Positions 1 through 9,417 of a stretch of DNA of 64,000 nt are shown one piece after another. Position numbers and translations under genes: made by a program. Within the stretch, counting starts at the first letter, position 1. Each line of letters opens with the position of its first letter. Below the pieces are notes generated by a model. That model did not search any database, was not told the DNA's origin, and saw only the letters and a program-made list of their open reading frames with translations. Source of the DNA: Phocaeicola plebeius DSM 17135 (GTDB lineage Bacteria; Bacteroidota; Bacteroidia; Bacteroidales; Bacteroidaceae); contig NZ_DS990130.1 in NCBI RefSeq assembly GCF_000187895.1, positions 310,001 through 374,000 of the forward strand. The letters are read 5' to 3'.

Positions 1-407
1 GCTTCCGGTGAAGCTGACACGAAAATGTTGGCACATCTGGGATGGTCGCGCAAAATGTAGTCGGCACATCTTCCCACGAAAAGACACGATTGTTTTTCTG
101 CCAGATGGCGGATGACATCACTCTGAATTTTGAACAGAGAATCGTTGCTGAGATAAGAGTTGTACGGATAAGCTCCTTCTGTAATAAACGGGAAGCGGGT
201 TCCGAATAATCCTCCTAAAATAGTTTGAGAAGCTTTTTCATCGGCTTTTTCGAAAAATTCCTTGCAAAGTCCGCTCTCTTCAGAAGCTAAGTTGATAAGC
301 TCTTTATCGTAAAAGGCAATGCCTAAGTCATTCGCTAATTTTTCACCTATTTCTTTTCCGCCGCTGCCCAGCTGGCGTCCGAGATTGATAACATAGTGTC
401 CGTCCAT
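1..407 (-). CDS. Cytidylate kinase-like family protein, 3' part outside the window
   Basis: Reading the minus strand from the ATG at 407 gives a protein starting MDGHYVINLGRQLGSGGKEI, followed by about 115 more residues up to the window edge. The GRQLGSGGKEIGEKLA stretch (about residues 10-25) is a P-loop-like nucleotide-binding start typical of the cytidylate-kinase-like family (Cytidylate_kin2), and a later FVGRCADYIL segment also fits. These proteins are presumed nucleotide kinases, but the substrate of this subfamily is uncertain. The C-terminus lies outside the window, so length and lid residues cannot be judged. It follows the MATE exporter gene on the same strand after a gap of about 70 bp and may be cotranscribed with it. 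Confidence 0.8.
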   Translation of the reverse strand, partial: MDGHYVINLGRQLGSGGKEIGEKLANDLGIAFYDKELINLASEESGLCKEFFEKADEKASQTILGGLFGTRFPFITEGAYPYNSYLSNDSLFKIQSDVIRHLAEKQSCLFVGRCADYILRDHPRCANIFVSASPE

Positions 408-476
408 AGTGTAACTCTTTAGTTGATACACAACAAATATAATTCTTTCTGCGGAAAAATGTCACTTTTTTGTCTT

Positions 477-1850
477 TTATTTTATTTCGATTCCAGTTTC
501 GGCAGCGTGTCGTTTGAATTTCTGGAACTGACTGTAGAGCATGCTTCCGGCAATGATGCTGGCGGTTATGTCAGAAATCGGCATACTGTACCACACTCCG
601 TCTACTCCCCAGAAAAGTGGAAGGATAAGCAGGCAGGGAATCAGAATCAGTACCTGACGGCTTAAAGAAAGTATGATGGCTTTCTTGGCCATTCCGATAC
701 TTTGGAAAAAGTTTGAAGTAACCATCTGGAAGCCGATGATAGGGAAGAACATGACCACTACCCTTAGACCTTTGGCGCTTAGCTGGATGAGCTGTGAATC
801 GGTGGTGAAGGCGGCTACGGCCAGCTCCGGCATCAGTTCGCCCACTAAGAAGCCACTGGTGGTAACGATGGTAGCAGCAATGACGGTATATTTCATTACC
901 TGGTTTACACGGTGATAATTCTGTGCACCAAAGTTGTATCCGGCAATGGGTTGCATTCCTTGGTTGAGCCCCATCACAATCATGACAAATAAAAATACGA
1001 TGCGGTTGACGATTCCAAACGCACCGATGGCCAAATCTCCGTCGTATAGTTTTAACCCTTTGTTTATCAGAATGACGATAAAACAGGAGGCCAGGTTCAT
1101 GAAAAACGGAGCCAGCCCGATACCGATGATATTTTCTACCAGTATTCTTTTTAGGCGATAAATCCCTCTCCGGAAGTGAAGCAGTTCATTCTTGTTGCAG
1201 AAAATTCGGATAAGCCAGCAGAGTGAAATCACCTGAGCCAGGACAGTTGCCACGGCTGCTCCTTTTATTCCCATGTGGAAGGTGTAGATGAACAAGGGGT
1301 CCAGCAAAGTGTTGACGATAACGGTCAGTATGGTGGCGGCCATGGCCTTTTGAGGATGTCCGGCAGAACGCAACACAGAGTTGAGTCCTAAATACATGTG
1401 GGTGATTACATTTCCTAATAAAATGGTTACCATGTAATCCTTGGCATAGGGCAGTGTAGCCTCACTGGCGCCGAAGAAATATAGGATGGGGTCTAGAAAC
1501 AAGAGGCAGACAATGGTAAACAGCACCCCGATAATCAGGTTTAATGATACGACGTTTCCTAAAATCTGCTGGGCGGTAGTATAATCCTTCTGACCTAGTT
1601 TAACAGAGATAAGGGTAGAGGCACCGACTCCCACCAGCGAACCGAAAGCAGCGGCCAAGTTCATCAGCGGAAAGGTGATGGCCAGTCCCGATATGGCCAA
1701 GGGACCTACTCCGTGTCCGATAAAAATACTGTCTACCATGTTGTAAAGCGAAGAAGCAGTCATGGCAATAATGGCCGGAATGGCATATTGCATCAATAGT
1801 TTTCCAATTCGTTCAGTGCCAAGTTCTGTGGCTGTTCCTTTTTGCGACAT
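477..1850 (-). CDS. MATE family multidrug/Na+ antiporter
   Basis: A 457-residue polytopic inner-membrane protein with about twelve hydrophobic segments in two similar halves. The N-terminal part (IGKLLMQYAIPAIIAMTASS, then LYNMVDSIFIGHGVG) is the usual MATE signature, and GLNQGMQPIAGYNFGAQNY near residue 300 is its second-half counterpart. Such proteins export cationic drugs or metabolites using Na+ or H+ gradients; the closest described group is MepA-like. The length is normal for the family. A TAnnTTTG -7 element lies about 60 bp upstream on the same strand. Substrate cannot be told from sequence. Confidence 0.93.
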   Translation of the reverse strand: MSQKGTATELGTERIGKLLMQYAIPAIIAMTASSLYNMVDSIFIGHGVGPLAISGLAITFPLMNLAAAFGSLVGVGASTLISVKLGQKDYTTAQQILGNVVSLNLIIGVLFTIVCLLFLDPILYFFGASEATLPYAKDYMVTILLGNVITHMYLGLNSVLRSAGHPQKAMAATILTVIVNTLLDPLFIYTFHMGIKGAAVATVLAQVISLCWLIRIFCNKNELLHFRRGIYRLKRILVENIIGIGLAPFFMNLASCFIVILINKGLKLYDGDLAIGAFGIVNRIVFLFVMIVMGLNQGMQPIAGYNFGAQNYHRVNQVMKYTVIAATIVTTSGFLVGELMPELAVAAFTTDSQLIQLSAKGLRVVVMFFPIIGFQMVTSNFFQSIGMAKKAIILSLSRQVLILIPCLLILPLFWGVDGVWYSMPISDITASIIAGSMLYSQFQKFKRHAAETGIEIK

Positions 1851-1907
1851 AATTATTTACCTTATTAATTGTTATCCAGAAATCTTTAGATTTTCTAAAA
1901 AATCGTG

Positions 1908-1915
1908 CAAAGGTA
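1908..1915 (-). promoter_or_regulatory. Putative -7 element for the MATE gene
   Basis: On the minus strand this reads TACCTTTG, matching the Bacteroidetes primary-sigma -7 consensus TAnnTTTG. It lies 58 bp before the MATE start codon. No clear TTG appears 19-21 bp upstream, so only half of the promoter is convincing. It is divergent to the element at 1948-1955. Confidence 0.5.
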
Positions 1916-1947
1916 AACTTTTTTCCGCATTCAGGGAAAACTTTGTG

Positions 1948-1955
1948 TATCTTTG
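1948..1955 (+). promoter_or_regulatory. Putative -7 element for the S8 protease-xseAB operon
   Basis: TATCTTTG matches TAnnTTTG and lies about 20 bp before the ATG at 1974. Its position excludes the in-frame TTG at 1953 as translation start, because that codon would lie inside the promoter. The -33 side is weak. Confidence 0.5.
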
Positions 1956-1973
1956 CGCTCCAAAATAAAAGCT

Positions 1974-3365
1974 ATGTGGATGAAAGTGAATAGAATAGGA
2001 TTAGCTCTTCTCTTTTTGCTCTGCGGAAGTAGTGTCTCGGCAGAGAGTTTATATAAATACAGAGTGCAATTGACTGATAAGTCAAAGTCTGTACATTCTT
2101 TGGAACATCCTGAAACTTTTTTGTCAGAAAGGGCGCTTGCCCGTCGTGCCAGTCAGGGGGTAGCCGTCGATTCTACCGACTTGCCTGTTTGCCGTGCCTA
2201 TATTGAGCGCCTGGAGTCGCAGGGAGGAAAATACATCTCATCCAGCAAATGGAACAATACCGTGCTGATGCAAGTACCCGATGAGGCCGTTGCCTTGCGC
2301 TTCCTGGATAATTCATTTGTCCGCTCCATCAAAAAAGTATGGGTATCTCCAGATTCCATTATGCCCCGCAACAAAGACAGAAAGGAGCAGGTGAAGAATC
2401 AGTGGAAAAAGCAGGATGATTACTATGGAATGGGGGCTGAACAAATCAAGATTCACCATGGAGACAGCCTGCATTTGGCCGGCTTTAAAGGCAAAGGGAT
2501 GCAGATTGCAGTCATTGATGCTGGCTTTTATAATGTGGATGCCATGAAAATCTTCAAAAATACGACGATTTTAGGCACACATGATTTTGTCAATCCTTCT
2601 TCAGATATTTATGGGGAGCATAATCACGGCATGAAAGTCTTGTCGTGTATGGCTGTAAATACGCCTCATGTCATGGTGGGAACAGCTCCCGAAGCAAGCT
2701 ACTGGCTGTTAAGAAGTGAAGATAATGATACGGAACAGCCGGTGGAAGAGGATAACTGGGCTGCAGCGGTGGAATTTGCCGACAGTGTAGGAGTGGATAT
2801 TATTAATACCTCCTTAGGATATTATTCATTTGACGACCCGATTGATAATTATACGTATCGTCAGTTGGACGGGCATACTTCTTTGATGGCCGCTTCTGCT
2901 TCGTATGCAGCAAAGAAAGGGCTTTTGGTAGTTTGCAGTGCCGGAAATTCCGGTATGGATGAATGGAAAAAAATCACTCCTCCGGCCGATGCGGAAGATA
3001 TATTGACCATAGGTGCCATCGATAATATGGGAGTGAATGCCGCTTTTTCTTCCATCGGTAATACGGCGGACGGGCGTATCAAACCCGATGTCATGGCAAT
3101 GGGAGTACACTCGGCAGTGATAGGAGTGGATGGAGGTACCGCTTTTGCCAATGGTACTTCTTTTGCGTCGCCTATTTTCTGCGGACTGGTGGCTTGTTTG
3201 TGGCAGGCATGTCCTTGGCTTACGGTGCGTCAGCTTATTCAGGTAGTGCATGAAGCCAGCGACCGTAATGCTTATCCCGATAATATATACGGATATGGAG
3301 TGACGGATATGTGGAAAGCCTACCAGCTGGCCATGAAACTGAAAGCGGATACTGATGGAAAATAA
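1974..3365 (+). CDS. Secreted S8 (subtilisin-like) serine peptidase
   Basis: A 463-residue protein from the ATG at 1974 (a second ATG two codons later is possible). It opens with a signal peptide, KVNRIGLALLFLLCGSSVSA, so it is exported to the periplasm or beyond. An N-terminal region of about 150 residues looks like an inhibitor/pro-domain. The subtilisin triad is visible: Asp182 in VIDAGF, His218 in HNHGMKV, Ser396 in NGTSFASP; the oxyanion Asn lies in CSAGNSGMD. No type IX sorting tail is seen. The stop codon lies 11 bp inside xseA, so the two reading frames overlap. The natural substrate is unknown; an active enzyme is expected because all catalytic residues are present. Confidence 0.92.
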   Translation: MWMKVNRIGLALLFLLCGSSVSAESLYKYRVQLTDKSKSVHSLEHPETFLSERALARRASQGVAVDSTDLPVCRAYIERLESQGGKYISSSKWNNTVLMQVPDEAVALRFLDNSFVRSIKKVWVSPDSIMPRNKDRKEQVKNQWKKQDDYYGMGAEQIKIHHGDSLHLAGFKGKGMQIAVIDAGFYNVDAMKIFKNTTILGTHDFVNPSSDIYGEHNHGMKVLSCMAVNTPHVMVGTAPEASYWLLRSEDNDTEQPVEEDNWAAAVEFADSVGVDIINTSLGYYSFDDPIDNYTYRQLDGHTSLMAASASYAAKKGLLVVCSAGNSGMDEWKKITPPADAEDILTIGAIDNMGVNAAFSSIGNTADGRIKPDVMAMGVHSAVIGVDGGTAFANGTSFASPIFCGLVACLWQACPWLTVRQLIQVVHEASDRNAYPDNIYGYGVTDMWKAYQLAMKLKADTDGK

Positions 3366-4659
3366 GCCTCTTTCCTTACTCGAACTGAACTCCTTGGTCA
3401 GACGGAGCATCACCTCCTGCCTGCCGGATGAATATTGGGTGCAGGCTGAATTAAGCGATGTACGCGTAAATTATTCCGGACATTGCTATCTGGAGTTTGT
3501 ACAGAAAGATGCTACCGGCAATGCGCTCCTGGCCAAGGCACGAGGAATTATATGGGCAAATGTTTTTACCCGTTTGCGGAGTTATTTTGAACGGGAAACG
3601 GGGCAGGCCTTCGTTTCAGGCTTGAAGGTACTGGTAAAAGTCACGGTCGATTTTCACGAGCTGTATGGCTACTCGCTGACGGTAGTCAATATTGACCCCA
3701 CCTATACCTTGGGCGATATGGTACGTCGTCGTAAGGAAATTCTCCGGCAGTTGGATGAGGAGGGAATCCTGACATTGAATAAGGAACTGGAGCTTCCCGT
3801 ACTGACGCAGCGTATTGCGGTCATTTCATCGGCTACGGCTGCCGGGTATGGCGATTTCTGTAATCAGTTGTTGCATAATTCCTTCGGCTTTGTATTTTAT
3901 CCTCGGCTTTTTCAGGCCATTATGCAGGGAGAGCAGGTAGAACAGTCCATCATTCAGGCACTCGACCGTATTAATTCGACACGCGATAACTGGGATGTGG
4001 TGGTGATTATCCGGGGAGGAGGAGCCACTTCCGACCTTTCAGGTTTTGATACCTACGATTTGGCGGCAAACTGCGCACAGTTCCCGCTTCCTATTATTAC
4101 CGGAATCGGTCATGAACGAGACGATACGGTGTTGGATATGATTTCACATACACGTGTCAAGACTCCGACAGCTGCGGCTGAGTTTCTGATTAATCATGTA
4201 AGACAGACGGCACAGGAGCTGGAAACATACGAGGAGGTTATCTATCAGGAGGTGCCTCGTTTACTGCAACAGGAAAAACAACGGCTGGATTCGTTTATAA
4301 CCCGGATTCCGGGACAGGTACAGATGCGGTTGCAGCGGGAAAACTTCCGTCAGGAGAAATTTCAAAACCGGATGAAAACAGCCTGGCAGTCGCGCTTGTT
4401 GCAAGAAAACTACCGTTTGCAATTGATGCCTCGCTTGCTTTCTGCTTTGCAGAACCGTGTACAGCGTGAGACACACCGGCTGGAACTGCTGGCACAGCGG
4501 GTAGATTCGGCTTCTCCGGAGAAGTTATTGAAAAAAGGATACAGCCTTACTCTGCTGGATGGAAAGGTGGTGACGGATGCTTCTCAACTGAAGCCGGGAG
4601 ATGAAGTGGAGACCCGTCTGGCAAAAGGTAAATTTAGGAGTAAAGTAATAAATAAGTGA
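3355..4659 (+). CDS. xseA: Exodeoxyribonuclease VII large subunit
   Basis: A 434-residue cytosolic protein. The N-terminal 100 residues form the OB-fold single-strand-binding domain (YWVQAELSDVRVNYSGHCYLEF), followed by the catalytic core with IAVISSATAAGYGDF, VVVIIRGGGATSDLSGFD and the GIGHERDDTVLD and RVKTPTAAAEF motifs. A Gln/Arg-rich coiled coil (about residues 280-370) and the short C-terminal GYSLTLLDGK segment complete the family layout. With XseB it degrades single-stranded DNA in both directions into short oligonucleotides in repair. The gene overlaps the upstream protease by 11 bp and sits 1 bp before xseB, indicating translational coupling. Confidence 0.97.
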   Translation: MENKPLSLLELNSLVRRSITSCLPDEYWVQAELSDVRVNYSGHCYLEFVQKDATGNALLAKARGIIWANVFTRLRSYFERETGQAFVSGLKVLVKVTVDFHELYGYSLTVVNIDPTYTLGDMVRRRKEILRQLDEEGILTLNKELELPVLTQRIAVISSATAAGYGDFCNQLLHNSFGFVFYPRLFQAIMQGEQVEQSIIQALDRINSTRDNWDVVVIIRGGGATSDLSGFDTYDLAANCAQFPLPIITGIGHERDDTVLDMISHTRVKTPTAAAEFLINHVRQTAQELETYEEVIYQEVPRLLQQEKQRLDSFITRIPGQVQMRLQRENFRQEKFQNRMKTAWQSRLLQENYRLQLMPRLLSALQNRVQRETHRLELLAQRVDSASPEKLLKKGYSLTLLDGKVVTDASQLKPGDEVETRLAKGKFRSKVINK

Positions 4660-4660
4660 T

Positions 4661-4870
4661 ATGGCAGCAAAGAAGGAAACCTATTCAGAGGCGATGAAAC
4701 GCCTGGAGGAAATAGTGTCTCGCATTGAAAGCAATGAACTGGATATCGACCAGTTGGGCGAATACTTGCAGGAAGCCCAGAAGCTGATAAAGTTCTGCAA
4801 GAACAAGCTGTACAAGGCTGATGCGGAGATAAAGAAAATCTTGGAAGAAGATAATGAGGCACAAGCCTGA
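4661..4870 (+). CDS. xseB: Exodeoxyribonuclease VII small subunit
   Basis: A 69-residue helical protein with the family pattern YSEAMKRLEEIVSRIE, then LDIDQLGEYLQEAQKLIKFC. XseB copies bind the coiled coil of XseA and are needed for stable exonuclease VII. The length matches the usual 60-80 residues. The start codon follows the xseA stop by one base. A strong hairpin terminator begins four bases after its stop codon. Confidence 0.95.
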   Translation: MAAKKETYSEAMKRLEEIVSRIESNELDIDQLGEYLQEAQKLIKFCKNKLYKADAEIKKILEEDNEAQA

Positions 4871-4874
4871 AACA

Positions 4875-4904
4875 AAAAAGCCAGACCGGAAAGTCTGGCT
4901 TTTT
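4875..4904. terminator. Bidirectional intrinsic terminator between xseB and the S46 pair
   Basis: Perfect 12-bp stem AAAAAGCCAGAC / GTCTGGCTTTTT with a 6-nt loop. The arm ends supply a U-run in both directions, so the hairpin can end the plus-strand xseB transcript and the convergent minus-strand peptidase transcript. Confidence 0.9.
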
Positions 4905-4908
4905 CTGT

Positions 4909-7071
4909 TTATCGGATGATAGTCATTTCTTTGAGCAAATGAGAAGCACCGGCAAACTTGTCAATGATGAACAAGGTATAGCGGATGTCTACACAAGCCG
5001 CACGTTGCAGTTGCGGGTTGTAGGCAATGTCACCGGTCAGTCCCTCGTAGTTGCGGTCGAATCCGGTACCGATTAGTTCCCCTTTCGCGTTGAATACCGG
5101 AGAACCGGAGTTACCTCCTGTGTTGTCTGTCGCAGTGGCGAAGCAGACCGGCATTCGTCCGTCGGGCATGGCATAGGGACCAAAGTCTTTCTTTTCATAC
5201 AACTCTTTCAGCTTGGCTGGTACCACAAATTCCGGATTGTTCGGGTCCTCCTTTTCCATCACTCCTTTCAAGGTGGTATAGTAAAGGTATTCCTTTCCGT
5301 CAGCCGGTTCGTAAGAGCCAATCTTTCCGTAAGTCAATCGGAGAGTAGAGTTGGCATCCGGATAGATAGGCTGTCCGTTGGCTTTCTTCATTTGCAATAC
5401 ACCTTCTACCCAAGTCTTGTGAGCTGCGTTGTATGCATTGGTTTCCTCCTGCATGGCATCGCTGGTAGCCTGGTATCCGTTGCGTACGGATGCGGCATAT
5501 CTCACCATCAGGTCGTTTTCCAGTTGCTGTGCATCGGGCTGCTTCAGAAACTCATCCAGTGCTTCCGGACTTCTGAAAATGGACTGGTTGAAGCAGGCAT
5601 CCACAAACGCATCGGTATTTCCCTGGAAATCCTTTTCGATGGTCTGGAATATGTCAATCCGTTGGTTAGCCGGAATCAGTCGGGCATACAAGGCAATCAG
5701 CTGTTTGGAGACTTTACGGTCGACTTCCGGATTGTAGTCCTTGTTGAAGAACTTCTGGCCGGCTTCCTTCAGGGCAGCTACGGCTTCGTCAATGTCTTTC
5801 TGTTTCTGGCCTTCCAGTGCCACTCTCAAGGCATCCGTATCGGGTATTTTAAAGAATTCAGTTCCCAGCATCAAGGCTTCGTAAATCGCCTGCTGGTGGT
5901 ACACTGCATCGTGACGCTGTGCTATAATCTGCTTGATGCTTTCGTAGGCTTTCCGGTAATTATCATTTCCGATAGAATCTCCGAAAGCTAACAATTGTTC
6001 CTGCTCCCGTTTCTTGCGGTCTAGTACTTTCAGACGTACCAGTCCTTCGTTCATACCGATGGCATTTTTCCAGTAGTTGGCCGATGAAGCATACTTGGCT
6101 GCATACTGGATACGGGTACGTGCATCCTTAGCCATTTCTTCTCCCAACACCCGCAGGCGTACGCCGCGAATGGTGTCGCGCATGAAGTTGGTAGTCTGCA
6201 TGCGTTCTTCCACCTCATCGCTGATCATGTAACGCCAGTTGCGTCCGGGGAATCCCATCACGAAGGTAAAGTCACCTTCCTTCACTCCTTTCAGGTTGAT
6301 GGCAATGTGTTTCTTTACTTTCAAAGGTACGTTTTCGGCACTGTAATTGGCTGGCTTTCCGTCCTTGCTGGCATAGATACGGAAGATAGAGAAGTCACCG
6401 CAGTGGCGGGGCCACATCCAGTTGTCGGTATCTGCTCCGAACTTACCGATGGAAGAGGGAGGAGCACCTACCATACGCACATCCTTGTAAGATGTCTTGA
6501 CAAACAGGTAGTATTTGTTGGCTCCATAGAACGGTTTCAGTTCCAAAGTCGTAAATTCGTTGGTACGGATACGTTCCTTTTTGGCAAACTTTTCAGCCAC
6601 CTTGGCTAAGAAAGAAGGAGAGAGGTAGTTGGTTCCGTCCGGGTCTTTGGACTTCTTCAACTGCTTCTGCACGTATTCCGTTACGTCAAGTATCCGGTCG
6701 ATAAAGGTCACGTTCAGTCCTTCACACGGAAGCTCCTGTTCACGCGTCATCGCCCAGAAGCCGTCGGTCAGGTAATCATGTTCCACTGAACTGTGCTGCT
6801 GGATGTAACCGTATCCGCAGTGGTGGTTGGTCAGCACCAGTCCTTCCGAGGAGATGACTTCCCCCGTACATCCGCCTCCGAAATGCACTACGGCATCTTT
6901 CAGGCTGATGTTGTCCGGGCAGTACACCTGGTCAATGCTGATGTCCAGTCCTAAATCCTGCATCACGGCAGCATTCTGCTGTTTCAGGTCGGTCAGCATC
7001 CACATCCCCTCATCCGCATGAGCGGTGAGGGAAAGTGTGGCAAATAAGGATAATAATAACTTATGCTTCAT
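4909..7071 (-). CDS. S46 family dipeptidyl-peptidase, DPP11-like (acidic P1)
   Basis: A 720-residue exported peptidase with a signal peptide (KHKLLLSLFATLSLTAHA) and the mature start DEGMW that is common in S46 enzymes. The catalytic triad is visible: His84 in TNHHCGY, Asp226 in RHCGDFS, Ser655 in GGNSGSPV. These numbers match P. gingivalis DPP11 to within one residue. The S1 determinant in FDRNYEG is Arg673; in characterised DPP11 an Arg here selects Asp or Glu at P1. The predicted role is periplasmic removal of dipeptides from oligopeptides for amino-acid fermentation. The gene begins in the stop codon of the next S46 gene (TAATG overlap), so the pair is probably translationally coupled. 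Confidence 0.93.
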   Translation of the reverse strand: MKHKLLLSLFATLSLTAHADEGMWMLTDLKQQNAAVMQDLGLDISIDQVYCPDNISLKDAVVHFGGGCTGEVISSEGLVLTNHHCGYGYIQQHSSVEHDYLTDGFWAMTREQELPCEGLNVTFIDRILDVTEYVQKQLKKSKDPDGTNYLSPSFLAKVAEKFAKKERIRTNEFTTLELKPFYGANKYYLFVKTSYKDVRMVGAPPSSIGKFGADTDNWMWPRHCGDFSIFRIYASKDGKPANYSAENVPLKVKKHIAINLKGVKEGDFTFVMGFPGRNWRYMISDEVEERMQTTNFMRDTIRGVRLRVLGEEMAKDARTRIQYAAKYASSANYWKNAIGMNEGLVRLKVLDRKKREQEQLLAFGDSIGNDNYRKAYESIKQIIAQRHDAVYHQQAIYEALMLGTEFFKIPDTDALRVALEGQKQKDIDEAVAALKEAGQKFFNKDYNPEVDRKVSKQLIALYARLIPANQRIDIFQTIEKDFQGNTDAFVDACFNQSIFRSPEALDEFLKQPDAQQLENDLMVRYAASVRNGYQATSDAMQEETNAYNAAHKTWVEGVLQMKKANGQPIYPDANSTLRLTYGKIGSYEPADGKEYLYYTTLKGVMEKEDPNNPEFVVPAKLKELYEKKDFGPYAMPDGRMPVCFATATDNTGGNSGSPVFNAKGELIGTGFDRNYEGLTGDIAYNPQLQRAACVDIRYTLFIIDKFAGASHLLKEMTIIR

Positions 7072-9242
7072 TATTCTACAATTGTCATTTCATCAATCAG
7101 GTTCTTGCAGCCTCCCAATTTTTCTACGATGAACAGCACGTAGCGAATATCTACGGCAATACAACGCTGGAGGTTATTGTCGAAGTTGATGTCTCCGGAA
7201 AGAGATTCCCAGTTACCGTCGAATGCGGCTCCAATCAGTTCACCGTTTCCATTCATGACCGGAGAACCTGAGTTACCGCCAGTGATGTCGTTGGTGGTCA
7301 GGAAGCAAGTCGGCATTTCCCCGTTCGGCAGTGCGTAGCGTCCGTAGTTCTTCGTAGCATACAACTCTTTCAGCTTGGCTGGTACCACGAATTCCGGATT
7401 GTTCGGGTCTTCTTTTTCCATTACCCCTTTCAGTGTAGTGTAATATTTGTAGTGTACACCGTCTTTCGGATCGTAAGCCTTTACGTTTCCGTAAGTCAGA
7501 CGAATCGTAAAGTTGGCATCCGGAGCTTTCGGAGTCGGTGCATACATTTCGCAAAGACCGCGTACGTAAGTCTTGTGCAGCAGGTTAATGTCACCGTTGG
7601 CTTGATCCAGCTTGTCTGCCAGTTCCTTGTATTTCTTGTTCACTGCAGCAGCATATTCAGCCGACAAGTCCTTGTTGATTGCTTCTACAGTAGGATTCTC
7701 GATGAAAGCGTTGAAGTTCTTTTCATTGGCGAAGATGCTGTTGTTGTAGAGGGCATCTACGTAAGCATTGTAATCGCCCTTGAATGCATTCTTAACAGTC
7801 TGATAGAAATCAGGCAATGCTTCAGCCGGTACTTTTTCTGCATAAAGCGGCAGCAGTACTTTAGCCACCTTGCGGTCTACTTCATGGTCATAGTCCTTGT
7901 TGTGGATGTCAGCGTAGGCTTCTTTCAGGGTAGCGATGGCTTTTTCTACATCTTTTTTCTTGTTCTTCTGCAGGGCAGTAGCCAAGTCCTGAAGTGCTTC
8001 CATCTTCGAAGTCAGGGTAAATTCGATACCGCTTCTGAAGGTTTCAGTGAAATAAGTCAGCTGTGTGCGCAGCGGAGTAACACGCTTCACGTATTCGTCA
8101 ATTTTTCCTACTACGGCTGCATAGTCAGCATTCTGTTTTTCTTTGGCAAAAGCAGCAAATTTAGCTTCCTGTTCTGCCTTTGTTTCCAGAACCTTGTTGT
8201 CCACAATGGCCTTGTTCATACCGATGGAGTTTTTCCAGTAGTTGCTTGAACCGGCAAACTTGCTGGCATACTGGATACGTACCTTGTCGCTGGCAGCCAT
8301 TTCCTTACGGAGAATATTCTGGCGTTCTTCGCGTACGGTGATACGCGGCACGTTGATGCCTTCCATGCGCAGGCGTACTTCACTTTCTGTCAGGTAGCGG
8401 CTGGTGCTTCCGGGGAATCCCATAATCATGGCATAGTCGCCTTCCTGTAATCCCTTCAGTGAAATAGTCAGGTGTTTCTTTACTTTCAAAGGCACATTCT
8501 CTGCGCTGTATTCAGCCGGATTACCATCCTTGTCGGCATAGATACGGAACATAGAGAAGTCACCTGTGTGACGCGGCCACATCCAGTTGTCGGTTTCACC
8601 TCCAAACTTACCGATTGATGAAGGAGGAGCGGCTACCATACGCACGTCGCTGTAAGTCTTGATAAAGAACAAGTAGAATTTGTTACCTTCATAGAACGGA
8701 AGAGCCTGTGTAGAGATGCCCGGTTTGCCTTTCAGGTCACTTTTCTTCAGTTCGTCGGCAGCCAGTTTCTTCAGGTATTTGCTTCCGAAAGATTCTGCTT
8801 CAGAAACTTTTCCTTTACGGATGTCTTCGTTTACTTTTTCCGTTACATCCACAATACGGTCTACGAATTTGAAGGTCAATCCCGGTGTAGGAAGTTCTTC
8901 CTGATAACTTTTTGCCCAGAATCCGTCGGTCAGGTAGTCATGTTCCACCGAGCTATGTTGTTGGATGGCATCGTATCCACAATGGTGATTGGTCAGAATC
9001 AATCCGTTGGGTGAGATAATTTCACCCGTACATCCGCGTCCGAAAATTCCGACAGCATCCTTTAATGTAATTTGGTCAGGGTTGTAGATATCCATGATAT
9101 CCATTTTCAGTCCTTGCGCTTTCATTCGGTCCGCAAGGTTCTGCTCCTGCATGAGCTGGAGCAACCACATTCCTTCATCGGCCTTGGCCGGAGAGAATAC
9201 AGCACAAACAAGTGCGAGTGCGAGTACTTTCAGTTTTTTCAT
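7071..9242 (-). CDS. S46 family dipeptidyl-peptidase, DPP7-like (hydrophobic P1)
   Basis: A 723-residue paralogue of the neighbouring DPP11-like protein, with its own signal peptide ([20 protein letters not shown]) and the same mature start DEGMW. The triad motifs TNHHCGY, RHTGDFS and GGNSGSPV (Ser658) are intact. At the S1-specificity place it has Gly676 in FDGNWES, the residue known from DPP7, which accepts bulky hydrophobic P1 residues. Together the two enzymes would release dipeptides with complementary specificity in the periplasm. It is the first gene of the two-gene minus-strand operon, with a TAnnTTTG element about 30 bp upstream. Specificity is inferred from one residue and its context. 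Confidence 0.93.
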   Translation of the reverse strand: MKKLKVLALALVCAVFSPAKADEGMWLLQLMQEQNLADRMKAQGLKMDIMDIYNPDQITLKDAVGIFGRGCTGEIISPNGLILTNHHCGYDAIQQHSSVEHDYLTDGFWAKSYQEELPTPGLTFKFVDRIVDVTEKVNEDIRKGKVSEAESFGSKYLKKLAADELKKSDLKGKPGISTQALPFYEGNKFYLFFIKTYSDVRMVAAPPSSIGKFGGETDNWMWPRHTGDFSMFRIYADKDGNPAEYSAENVPLKVKKHLTISLKGLQEGDYAMIMGFPGSTSRYLTESEVRLRMEGINVPRITVREERQNILRKEMAASDKVRIQYASKFAGSSNYWKNSIGMNKAIVDNKVLETKAEQEAKFAAFAKEKQNADYAAVVGKIDEYVKRVTPLRTQLTYFTETFRSGIEFTLTSKMEALQDLATALQKNKKKDVEKAIATLKEAYADIHNKDYDHEVDRKVAKVLLPLYAEKVPAEALPDFYQTVKNAFKGDYNAYVDALYNNSIFANEKNFNAFIENPTVEAINKDLSAEYAAAVNKKYKELADKLDQANGDINLLHKTYVRGLCEMYAPTPKAPDANFTIRLTYGNVKAYDPKDGVHYKYYTTLKGVMEKEDPNNPEFVVPAKLKELYATKNYGRYALPNGEMPTCFLTTNDITGGNSGSPVMNGNGELIGAAFDGNWESLSGDINFDNNLQRCIAVDIRYVLFIVEKLGGCKNLIDEMTIVE

Positions 9243-9273
9243 TGTTATGTATAGTGTTAAAATATAGATTGCA

Positions 9274-9281
9274 CAAAAATA
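9274..9281 (-). promoter_or_regulatory. Putative -7 element for the S46 peptidase operon
   Basis: On the minus strand this reads TATTTTTG, matching TAnnTTTG, 31 bp before the start codon of the DPP7-like gene. No good -33 element was seen. Confidence 0.45.
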
Positions 9282-9385
9282 GTAAAAAAACGCACACCAT
9301 TCTCACACGGCTCACTTAAAAGGTAATAAACCACTATCTTAGTATAAATTTTGATAATATATTTCGGCGCTTCCTTGAAAGATTA

Positions 9386-9393
9386 TACCTTTG
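9386..9393 (+). promoter_or_regulatory. Putative -7 element for the DUF4369-type lipoprotein gene
   Basis: TACCTTTG matches TAnnTTTG; a TTTC (9362-9365) lies 20 bp upstream as an imperfect -33. The element overlaps the in-frame TTG at 9391, which argues for translation from the ATG at 9418. Confidence 0.5.
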
Positions 9394-9417
9394 CCCACAA
9401 ATTTAAAAGGTTTCAGC

